From assembly GCA_937916405.1 (NCBI GenBank), contig CALFUF010000068.1:1-17665 (forward strand): a stretch of 17,665 nucleotides of DNA, given 5' to 3'. Below are positions 1-5,720 of this stretch, piece after piece (within the stretch, counting starts at the first letter, position 1; each line of letters opens with the position of its first letter). The stretch comes from an uncultured Prevotella sp. GTDB lineage: Bacteria; Bacteroidota; Bacteroidia; Bacteroidales; Bacteroidaceae. The position numbers and the translations under genes were made by a program. The notes below the pieces were generated by a model, which was given only the letters and a program-made list of their open reading frames with translations, searched no databases and was not told where the DNA came from.

Positions 1-29
1 TATCCCGCCATCGTGCTGTTAAGCGGGTG

Positions 30-60
30 CAAAGGTACATAATTTTTTGAAACCACCAAA
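30..60 (-). promoter_or_regulatory. Leftward Bacteroidota-type promoter at the window edge
   Basis: Read on the minus strand, TACCTTTG (30-37) matches the Bacteroidota -7 consensus TAnnTTTG. TTTG (57-60) lies 19 bases upstream as the -33 element. It fires leftwards, away from the START-fold gene. Only about 25 bases of its transcript are inside the window, so its target cannot be named. Confidence 0.6.
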
Positions 61-77
61 ATTTTTCGGCAAAAAGT

Positions 78-107
78 TTTGTGATTCGGATATTTTTTGT
101 AATTTTG
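78..107 (+). promoter_or_regulatory. Promoter of the START-fold gene
   Basis: TAATTTTG at 100-107 fits TAnnTTTG, with TTTG at 78-81 (spacing 18). It lies about 50 bases before the ATG at 157. With the leftward promoter at 30-60 it forms a divergent pair separated by only 17 bases. Confidence 0.55.
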
Positions 108-156
108 CCACATCAAACATTGATTCACATCAATATAACTAACCCCTGAAACATAT

Positions 157-564
157 ATGGGAAGACTGAAAATAGACATCGAATACCCTTTGGCCACCAA
201 GTCGCCAGCTATCGTTTGGGAACAGATAAGCAGTGCCCACGGGCTGGAACGCTGGTTTGCCGACCACGTAAGCGAGGAAGACGGCGTATTCACATTTACA
301 TGGGGAGAGCCTTGGACGGAACAAGACATCAGAAAGGCTCACATCGTAGAGTCGCAGAAACACGACCACATCCGGCTGAAATGGGACTATGACGATGAAG
401 ACGACAACGATGCCTACTGGGAGATGCGCATAGCCAAGAGCGACCTGACCCACAATCTGAACCTGATGATTACCGATTTTGCCGACGACGACGATGATGC
501 CGACGGATTGAAGATTCTGTGGGAGAGCAATCTTGACCGACTGCATAGAGCAAGCGGACTTTAG
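157..564 (+). CDS. START/SRPBCC-fold domain protein
   Basis: A 135-residue soluble protein without signal peptide or membrane segment. The opening beta strand (KIDIEYPL), the helix with WEQISS and the following GLERWFADHV resemble the start of AHA1/SRPBCC ligand-binding folds. The C-terminal LWESNLDRLHRASGL fits the long closing helix of this fold. Length is right for a single-domain member. Two very acidic stretches (about residues 77-85 and 107-116, with a run of five or more Asp) are unusual and may bind metal or simply lie in loops. Proteins like this are widespread and mostly uncharacterised in Bacteroidota; the ligand is unknown. The ATG at 157 is preceded by its own promoter. No convincing terminator separates it from the downstream transporter, which also has its own promoter. 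Confidence 0.75.
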   Translation: MGRLKIDIEYPLATKSPAIVWEQISSAHGLERWFADHVSEEDGVFTFTWGEPWTEQDIRKAHIVESQKHDHIRLKWDYDDEDDNDAYWEMRIAKSDLTHNLNLMITDFADDDDDADGLKILWESNLDRLHRASGL

Positions 565-607
565 CATCTTTTCACGCAAATATTAGCGATATTCGGAATT
601 TTCTTTG

Positions 608-615
608 TACCTTTG
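608..615 (+). promoter_or_regulatory. -7 promoter element for the transporter/decarboxylase operon
   Basis: TACCTTTG at 608-615 is followed by GC, as in many Bacteroidota promoters. The -33 element is weak (TTAG near 583-586). It lies 25 bases before the ATG at 641. A TTG codon at 605 that could extend the reading frame upstream overlaps this promoter, so it cannot be the real start. Confidence 0.6.
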
Positions 616-640
616 CAGGCTGAAAAAGAAAAGTATTGTT

Positions 641-2332
641 ATGGAATCACTGCAATGGTTAAAGGATTTATTTACGACGACTGACTCTGTTGCCCATATA
701 GCATTGCTATATGCGGTGGTCATCGCCGTAGGTGTGTATTTAGGAAAAATCAAGTTCTGGGGTATCTCCTTAGGTGTCACCTTCGTGCTGTTTGCCGGTA
801 TTGTGGCAGGGCACATCGGATTCACCGCCCCACTCCCCATCCTGACGTTCATTCAGGACTTCGGACTCATCCTGTTCGTTTTTATGATCGGTATGCAGGT
901 CGGACCGGGTTTCTTCGAGAGTTTTGGTACGGCAGGCATCAAATTGAACGGGCTTGCCGCTACAGGTATCCTGCTGAATATCCTCGTGATGTTCGCCTGC
1001 TACTATATTTTCTTCGACACCTCCAATCCCATCAACCTGCCGATGATGGTAGGTACACTGTATGGTGCCGTCACTAACACCCCTGGTCTTGGTGCCGCCA
1101 ACGAGGCGTTGCAATCCGTATTCCCCAATGGTGCCCCCCAGATAGCATCGGCATACGCCTGTGCTTATCCTCTTGGTGTGTTAGGTATCATCGGTGCTAC
1201 TATATTAATAAGGTATATATGCAAGATCAAGTTGGAGAAGGAAGAGGAAGAGTTGACCGCCATGGATGAGGCAAATGCCAACAAGAAGCCATATAAGATG
1301 CACTTGGAGGTGACGAATAAATACCTGGAGGGTAAGACCCTGTTGCAGGTGCATGACTTCCTGAACCGTGACTTCGTCGTGTCCCGCCTTGTCCATGAAG
1401 GTGAGCTCTGCATTCCTAACCGTGATACCGTCTTCCATATCGGCGACCAGATGCTGATAGTCTGTGCGGAGGCTGACCAAGAGGCGATCATGGCTTTCAT
1501 CGGTCCTAAGCTCGACATCGACTTCGAGCAGTCTGACCAGCCCTTGGTATCGAAGCGTATTCTGGTTACCAACCCCAAGATCAACGGTAAGACCCTTGCC
1601 TCCATGCACTTCTCGAGTGTATATGGTGTGAACGTGACTCGTGTGACCCGTCACGGCATGGACCTCTTTGCCACTGCTTCCCTCCCCTTGCAGGTAGGTG
1701 ACAAGATCATGGTGGTAGGACCTGAGGATGCCGCCGACCGTGTCGCCAACAAGATGGGTAACTCCCTCCGTCGTCTGAACGCTCCTAATATCGCCACGAT
1801 CTTCGTGGGTGTCATCTTAGGTATTATCTTCGGCTCCCTGCCTGTTGCCATCCCCGGCATGCCAGTGCCTTTGCGACTGGGTATCGCAGGCGGACCGCTG
1901 ATTATCGCCATCCTGATTGGTCGTTACGGCTATAAGATACACTTGGTGACTTATACGACAACCTCCGCGAATATGATGTTACGAGAGATAGGACTGGTGC
2001 TGTTCCTTGCCAGTGTGGGCATCAAGGCTGGCGCCAACTTCTTCGAGACGGTCGTGGATGGTGACGGTCTGCTGTATGTGCTGACTGGTTTCCTTATCAC
2101 CATCATCCCTATCCTCATTGTAGGACCTATTGCACGCATTCGCTATAAGTTCAACTACTTCACCATCATGGGTATGATAGCTGGTACTTACACTGATCCC
2201 CCCGCATTAGCCTATGCCAACTCGGTATGCTCCAAGGAAGCTCCTGCAGTAGGCTACTCCACAGTATACCCACTATCGATGTTCCTCCGCATCTTCACGG
2301 CACAGATCATCGTGCTGTTCTTCTGCGGATAA
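641..2332 (+). CDS. AspT/YidE-family transporter with two RCK_C (TrkA-C) domains
   Basis: A 563-residue inner-membrane protein of the aspartate:alanine exchanger (AspT/YidE/YbjL) type. The layout is five or six membrane helices (about residues 15-195), a cytoplasmic region with two TrkA-C-like beta domains (about 220-295 and 304-370), then a second membrane half (about 385-563). The halves show the family's internal duplication: GAVTNTPGLGAANEAL in the first half corresponds to GTYTDPPALAYANSV in the second, each followed by a YPL motif. The TrkA-C domains suggest control by a small ligand. The substrate is not known; AspT exchanges aspartate for alanine, but most YidE-like members are unassigned. 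The ATG at 641 was chosen over an upstream TTG at 605 because the latter lies in the promoter. It is 82 bases upstream of the decarboxylase genes with no terminator between, so cotranscription is likely. Confidence 0.85.
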   Translation: MESLQWLKDLFTTTDSVAHIALLYAVVIAVGVYLGKIKFWGISLGVTFVLFAGIVAGHIGFTAPLPILTFIQDFGLILFVFMIGMQVGPGFFESFGTAGIKLNGLAATGILLNILVMFACYYIFFDTSNPINLPMMVGTLYGAVTNTPGLGAANEALQSVFPNGAPQIASAYACAYPLGVLGIIGATILIRYICKIKLEKEEEELTAMDEANANKKPYKMHLEVTNKYLEGKTLLQVHDFLNRDFVVSRLVHEGELCIPNRDTVFHIGDQMLIVCAEADQEAIMAFIGPKLDIDFEQSDQPLVSKRILVTNPKINGKTLASMHFSSVYGVNVTRVTRHGMDLFATASLPLQVGDKIMVVGPEDAADRVANKMGNSLRRLNAPNIATIFVGVILGIIFGSLPVAIPGMPVPLRLGIAGGPLIIAILIGRYGYKIHLVTYTTTSANMMLREIGLVLFLASVGIKAGANFFETVVDGDGLLYVLTGFLITIIPILIVGPIARIRYKFNYFTIMGMIAGTYTDPPALAYANSVCSKEAPAVGYSTVYPLSMFLRIFTAQIIVLFFCG

Positions 2333-2394
2333 CTAGAAAGCCTAGGAATACTAGGGACACTAGAAACACTAGAAATACTAGAAATACTAGATTA
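2333..2394. repeat. 9-bp tandem repeat between transporter and OadG-like gene
   Basis: Six full units and one partial unit of a 9-base repeat (CTAGAAATA-like; variants CTAGAAAGC, CTAGGAATA, CTAGGGACA, CTAGAAACA) start at the first base after the TAA stop of the transporter gene. The most 3' full units are identical. Each unit contains CTAG. It fills most of the 82-base spacer. Function unknown; copy number would be expected to vary by slippage. Confidence 0.9.
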
Positions 2395-2414
2395 TAATAA
2401 TACAAAAGCAAAAA

Positions 2415-3449
2415 ATGAAAAAATTCTCATTCCTGTTAGGCTTACTTGCCGTCAGTTGCCTCCCGATGCATGCGCAGATGGATGCCAGCATCAAACTAAA
2501 CGAGGTGCTTACTGACAACCAGTCGAGCCTGATTGACGAATACGGAACACGACATGCCTGGGTGGAGATCGCCAATATCTCACACTCTACTTACAATATC
2601 CGTGGCATGTATTTGACTACTGACCGTTCCGTACTTGACAAATCGATGAGTGTGCCAGAGCGTGTCAAGCGTATGAGCATCATTCCCAACGGAGACGCTC
2701 GCACCAACCTTAACGGGCGCCAACTCGTCGTGTTCCAGTTGAACAGCCAACCTGCTAAAGGCTCATTACATCTGGCTGTCAAGGTTGATCCTTCTAAACC
2801 CATGTGGATTGCCCTCTATAACGGTAATGCCACGCAACTGATCGACTCTGTGACAGTTCCCGTCCTGCAAGCAGACCAGTCGTATGCCCGTATCGCCAAC
2901 AACGGCACGCCTAACGATTGGGAGGTGAAGTCTGGCGACCGTGTGACTCTGGGCATCCAGAATATGACGACTGTCAGCGAATCAAAGATAGAGAAGTTCA
3001 AGCGTGAGGACCCCTATGGTTTCGCTATGGCGATTATGGCAATGGGTATCGTGTTCCTCTGCCTTGCCCTGTTGTGGATATTCTTCACCCTCTTCGGCAT
3101 GTTCATGCGCCATCAGGAGACAGCGAAGAAGGTTATCAACACACAACCGATCAAGCCTATCACCAAGACAGTAGAGAAAACCATGGAGGTCGGACACAAG
3201 ACCGGTGTCATCCTGCAGGAAGGTTTGAAGACGAAAGGTATTGACAAGGAGGTCTACCTTGCGGTTATCGGTATGGCACTCCAACAGTATCGTGACAATG
3301 TCCATGACGTGGAGAGTGGTGTCATCACCATCAAGCATCACGATACAGGCTGGGACGATGAGTATTCTCAGATGACTCATTTCCATGACCCTGTCATGCC
3401 CAGCAATCACCAGGCTCCTCAGATTCCAACAGGACCAGAGTTAAAATAA
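2415..3449 (+). CDS. Lamin-tail domain/OadG-like gamma subunit of a Na+-translocating decarboxylase
   Basis: A 344-residue membrane-anchored protein. A signal peptide (about 1-20, ending MHAQ) leads to an extracytoplasmic beta-rich region (about 25-185) that resembles a lamin-tail domain: IKLNEVLTDN, then WVEIANIS and IRGMYLTTD. An OadG-type segment follows, with DPYGFAMAIMAMGIVFLCL beginning a single transmembrane helix (about 203-230). The cytoplasmic tail (about 231-344) includes EVYLAVIGMALQQY, which resembles the conserved end of Bacteroidota OadG-like proteins. OadG/MmdD subunits anchor and assemble the alpha and beta subunits; here the role is inferred from position just upstream of biotin carrier and beta subunit genes. 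The family's usual OadG is only about 80-100 residues, so the added exported domain is notable. What that domain binds is unknown. Confidence 0.8.
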   Translation: MKKFSFLLGLLAVSCLPMHAQMDASIKLNEVLTDNQSSLIDEYGTRHAWVEIANISHSTYNIRGMYLTTDRSVLDKSMSVPERVKRMSIIPNGDARTNLNGRQLVVFQLNSQPAKGSLHLAVKVDPSKPMWIALYNGNATQLIDSVTVPVLQADQSYARIANNGTPNDWEVKSGDRVTLGIQNMTTVSESKIEKFKREDPYGFAMAIMAMGIVFLCLALLWIFFTLFGMFMRHQETAKKVINTQPIKPITKTVEKTMEVGHKTGVILQEGLKTKGIDKEVYLAVIGMALQQYRDNVHDVESGVITIKHHDTGWDDEYSQMTHFHDPVMPSNHQAPQIPTGPELK

Positions 3450-3450
3450 A

Positions 3451-3478
3451 GTTTAGAGTTTAAAGTTTAGAGTTTAGA
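3451..3478. repeat. 7-bp tandem repeat just upstream of the biotin carrier start codon
   Basis: Four units of GTTTAGA (the second is GTTTAAA) begin one base after the TAA stop of the OadG-like gene and end three bases before the ATG at 3482. The repeat occupies the whole leader where a ribosome binding site would be expected; no separate Shine-Dalgarno is visible. A change in unit number would shift the stop-to-start spacing. Confidence 0.85.
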
Positions 3479-3481
3479 GAT

Positions 3482-3940
3482 ATGAGTAAGTATCAATATA
3501 AAGTACAAGGTGTTGACTACGAAGTAGAAATCGAGGAAGTTGAAGGCAACATCGCCAAAGTGAATGTTAATGGCATCCCATTTGAGGTAGAACTGCAACA
3601 GCCCATCAATGCGGCAAAGCATCCTACTATCGTGAAGCCTAAGGTAGAGGCTCCTAAACCAGCCGCCACAAGTGCACCCGCTGCCAAACCTGCCGCTCCC
3701 GCACAGCCGGCAGCCCCCGCTGGTGCCGGCAATGCCCAGAAGGCACCGCTGCCTGGTACGATTACCAGTATCAATGTCAAGGTCGGCGATACCGTCAATG
3801 TCGGCGATACCGTGATTGTACTGGAGGCGATGAAGATGCAGAACAATATCGAGGCAGAATATGCAGGTACTGTAACCTCTATTACTGTCAACCCGGGTGA
3901 CTCTGTCATGGAAGGCGCCGTATTGCTCACTATTGGCTAA
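3482..3940 (+). CDS. Biotin carboxyl carrier subunit of Na+-translocating decarboxylase
   Basis: A 152-residue cytoplasmic biotin acceptor. Residues 1-40 form a small N-terminal region typical of decarboxylase-type carriers. A flexible Ala/Pro-rich linker (about 52-82) follows, then a biotinyl domain (about 86-152). The biotinylation motif is E-A-M-K-M with Lys118 as acceptor. The biotinyl domain starts with a short in-frame duplication, VGDTVNVGDTV, encoded by a direct DNA repeat at about 3782-3795 and 3800-3813. The protein carries CO2 from the carboxyltransferase to the OadB-type membrane subunit. It sits between the gamma-like and beta subunit genes with spacers of 32 and 21 bases, which supports one transcription unit. 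By family it could serve methylmalonyl-CoA or oxaloacetate decarboxylase; the sequence of this subunit alone does not decide. Confidence 0.92.
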   Translation: MSKYQYKVQGVDYEVEIEEVEGNIAKVNVNGIPFEVELQQPINAAKHPTIVKPKVEAPKPAATSAPAAKPAAPAQPAAPAGAGNAQKAPLPGTITSINVKVGDTVNVGDTVIVLEAMKMQNNIEAEYAGTVTSITVNPGDSVMEGAVLLTIG

Positions 3941-3961
3941 TCACGAAATATCGACATTATT

Positions 3962-5113
3962 ATGTGGCAATTTATCGCAGAAAACTTCAATGAGTTCCTG
4001 ACCTACACAGGCTTTGCCAATGCGACGGCAGGTAACCTCATCATGATAGCAGTAGGCGCGCTTTTTATCTGGCTTGCCATCAAGAAAGACTTTGAGCCAC
4101 TACTGCTGGTACCCATCGGTTTGGGTATTATCCTCGGCAATATCCCTTTCCGCGCCGATGCGGGATTGGAGATTGGTCTTTACGAAGACAACTCCGTACT
4201 TAACATCTTCTATCAGGGTGTTCGGCAGGGATGGTATCCCCCACTCATCTTCTTAGGGATAGGTGCCATGACCGACTTCTCCGCACTTCTTGCTAATCCG
4301 AAACTGATGCTTATCGGAGCCGCCGCCCAGTTTGGTATCTTCGGAGCATATATGTTTGCACTCGCTTTAGGATTTGAACCGAACCAGGCTGCAGGTATCG
4401 CTATCATCGGAGGTGCTGATGGTCCTACTGCCATCTTCTTGTCAAGCAAGCTCTCCCCCAACCTGATGGGAGCCATCGCTGTCTGTGCCTATAGCTATAT
4501 GGCATTGGTTCCTCTGATTCAGCCACCATTGATGCGTCTGCTCACCACCAAGAAGGAGCGTGTCATTAAGATGAAACCTGCTCGTCAGGTGTCACAGACA
4601 GAGCGTATCCTTTTCCCTATTATCGGCTTGTTGCTGACCACCTTCATCGTACCGTCTGGTCTGCCCTTATTGGGTATGCTCTTCTTCGGCAATCTGCTGA
4701 AAGAGTCAGGTAAGACAACCCGTCTTGCCAAGACTGCAGGTGCCGCTCTGAACGATATCGTGGTCATGCTGTTAGGACTGACAGTAGGTTGCTCTACACA
4801 GGCTTCTGAGTTCCTGACCATCAACACCATCTACATCTTCGCCATTGGTGCCGGTGCATTTATTATCGCTACTATGAGCGGTGTGTTATTTGTCAAAATC
4901 ATGAACCTCTTCTTGCCAAAAGACAAGAAACTGAACCCATTGATTGGTAATGCTGGTGTGAGTGCCGTACCTATGGCAGCTCGTATCTCTAATAATCTCG
5001 GATTGGAATACGATCGCCACAACTTCCTCCTCATGCATGCCATGGGACCAAATGTCGCTGGAGTGATCGGCTCTGCCGTAGCCGCTGGTGCATTGCTTGG
5101 ATTCTTATCATAA
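3962..5113 (+). CDS. oadB: Na+-translocating decarboxylase beta subunit (OadB/MmdB family)
   Basis: A 383-residue polytopic inner-membrane protein that decarboxylates carboxybiotin and pumps Na+ outwards. Family motifs are intact: GGADGPTAIFLSSKLSP with Asp153, VGCSTQASEF in the C-terminal half, GNAGVSAVPMAAR, and HAMGPNVAGVIGSAVAAG near the end. These regions hold the residues implicated in Na+ and carboxybiotin handling in characterised OadB. Length fits the shorter MmdB-like members rather than the roughly 430-residue enterobacterial OadB. In succinate/propionate-producing Bacteroidota such a complex normally decarboxylates methylmalonyl-CoA, but the gene for the substrate-specific carboxyltransferase is absent from this window, so substrate is inference. 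It is the last gene before a strong terminator. Confidence 0.93.
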   Translation: MWQFIAENFNEFLTYTGFANATAGNLIMIAVGALFIWLAIKKDFEPLLLVPIGLGIILGNIPFRADAGLEIGLYEDNSVLNIFYQGVRQGWYPPLIFLGIGAMTDFSALLANPKLMLIGAAAQFGIFGAYMFALALGFEPNQAAGIAIIGGADGPTAIFLSSKLSPNLMGAIAVCAYSYMALVPLIQPPLMRLLTTKKERVIKMKPARQVSQTERILFPIIGLLLTTFIVPSGLPLLGMLFFGNLLKESGKTTRLAKTAGAALNDIVVMLLGLTVGCSTQASEFLTINTIYIFAIGAGAFIIATMSGVLFVKIMNLFLPKDKKLNPLIGNAGVSAVPMAARISNNLGLEYDRHNFLLMHAMGPNVAGVIGSAVAAGALLGFLS

Positions 5114-5129
5114 TTCAATGCATTAAATA

Positions 5130-5169
5130 AAAAAAAATGGTAATCCGTTACAAGATTACCATTTTTTTT
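5130..5169. terminator. Symmetric intrinsic terminator after the decarboxylase operon
   Basis: A perfect 16-bp inverted repeat (left arm 5130-5145, right arm 5154-5169, core ATGGTAATC/GATTACCAT) with an 8-base loop. The left arm begins with an A run and the right arm ends in eight T, so it could stop transcription in both directions. The T run directly abuts the next promoter element. Confidence 0.88.
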
Positions 5170-5170
5170 G

Positions 5171-5178
5171 TACCTTTG
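5171..5178 (+). promoter_or_regulatory. -7 promoter element of the partner-switch cluster
   Basis: TACCTTTG at 5171-5178 starts two bases after the terminator's T run. A good -33 element is not seen; the expected position falls inside the terminator loop and right arm. The ATG at 5196 is only 17 bases downstream, giving a very short leader. Confidence 0.6.
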
Positions 5179-5180
5179 CA

Positions 5181-5197
5181 CATAATTATGTATACAT
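5181..5197. promoter_or_regulatory. Two overlapping 10-bp palindromes at transcription start and start codon
   Basis: CATAATTATG (5181-5190) and ATGTATACAT (5188-5197) are each perfectly self-complementary. They sit between the -7 element and the start codon of the RsbW-like gene, a usual place for a repressor operator. They are AT-rich, so chance is a real alternative. Confidence 0.35.
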
Positions 5198-5615
5198 GAT
5201 GACGCTTAATCAAGAACATCTGACCCTTAAGAACGAGGTTGAGGAACTCAATAAACTGCCGGAATTTGTCGAATCCGTCTGTGAGAAGGCTGGTGTCGAC
5301 ATTCTACTTGTCACCAGTCTGAACCTCGCTTTGGAAGAAGCTGTCACCAATGTTGTACTCTATGCCTATCAGGAAAGCAAAGGACTAGTAGACATTGATG
5401 CAGTATATGATGAGAAGCAAATCAAATTCATTATCACAGACTCTGGCATTGCCTTTGACCCTACAAAGAAAGAAGCCGTCGACACTACGCTGGGCGTGGA
5501 AGAACGCTCTATTGGAGGACTGGGCATTCATCTGGTCAGACAGATTATGGACTCTGTCGATTATGAACGGGTTAATGAAAAGAATGTACTGACACTACAA
5601 AAAAACCTGACATGA
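5196..5615 (+). CDS. RsbW/SpoIIAB-like anti-sigma-type ATP-binding protein
   Basis: A 139-residue soluble GHKL/HATPase_c domain of the type found in serine-kinase anti-sigma factors. The N box is ALEEAVTNVVLYAY (about residues 45-58, with Glu47/Glu48 and Asn52). The G1 box is DSGIAFDP (82-89) and the G2 box GGLGIHLV (107-114). In characterised partner switches such a kinase binds a sigma factor or other target and phosphorylates a STAS-domain antagonist. A matching STAS protein is encoded at 9472-9774 in the same direction, separated by the ABC transporter and a lipoprotein. No sigma factor is adjacent, and Bacteroidota usually lack SigB/SigF, so the target is unknown. ATG at 5196 is used; an ATG immediately follows at 5199. 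Confidence 0.88.
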   Translation: MMTLNQEHLTLKNEVEELNKLPEFVESVCEKAGVDILLVTSLNLALEEAVTNVVLYAYQESKGLVDIDAVYDEKQIKFIITDSGIAFDPTKKEAVDTTLGVEERSIGGLGIHLVRQIMDSVDYERVNEKNVLTLQKNLT

Positions 5616-5695
5616 TACGGTGTAGTGAAAGCGTAGGAGCAAAGCCCTTTAGTATTTTTTAACTAGTACAATAAGAGGCTGAAAGTTTTTTTTAA

Positions 5696-5703
5696 TAAAT
5701 TTG
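5696..5703 (+). promoter_or_regulatory. Possible -7 promoter element before the ABC transporter
   Basis: TAAATTTG at 5696-5703 followed by CA fits the -7 consensus and lies 17 bases before the ATG. No clear -33 TTTG is found about 20 bases upstream. The preceding 105-base spacer (5616-5720) holds no other gene and no convincing terminator, though there is a short T run near 5655-5660. Confidence 0.45.
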
Positions 5704-5720
5704 CAAAACTCAATTAATAA

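Noticed and set aside
579..595. Weak hairpin AATAT/ATATT after the START-fold gene as terminator
   Set aside because: Five A/T pairs only and no T run; not strong enough to call.
605..640. Upstream TTG extension of the transporter
   Set aside because: The TTG overlaps the TACCTTTG promoter element, so it would not be transcribed.
2333..2394. Possible CRISPR-like array
   Set aside because: Units are 9 bases and contiguous with no spacers; this is a simple tandem repeat.
3517..3930. Minus-strand reading frame rich in Ala/Gly opposite the biotin carrier gene
   Set aside because: It is the shadow of the Ala/Pro-rich linker and biotinyl domain, with no independent signal.
5130..5169. Riboswitch or attenuator in the leader of the RsbW-like gene
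   Set aside because: The hairpin lies upstream of the -7 element and so is not in that gene's leader; it ends the decarboxylase transcript.
5616..5695. Terminator or small gene between the RsbW-like and ABC genes
   Set aside because: Only a short T run is present without a convincing stem, and no short frame with supporting signals was seen.
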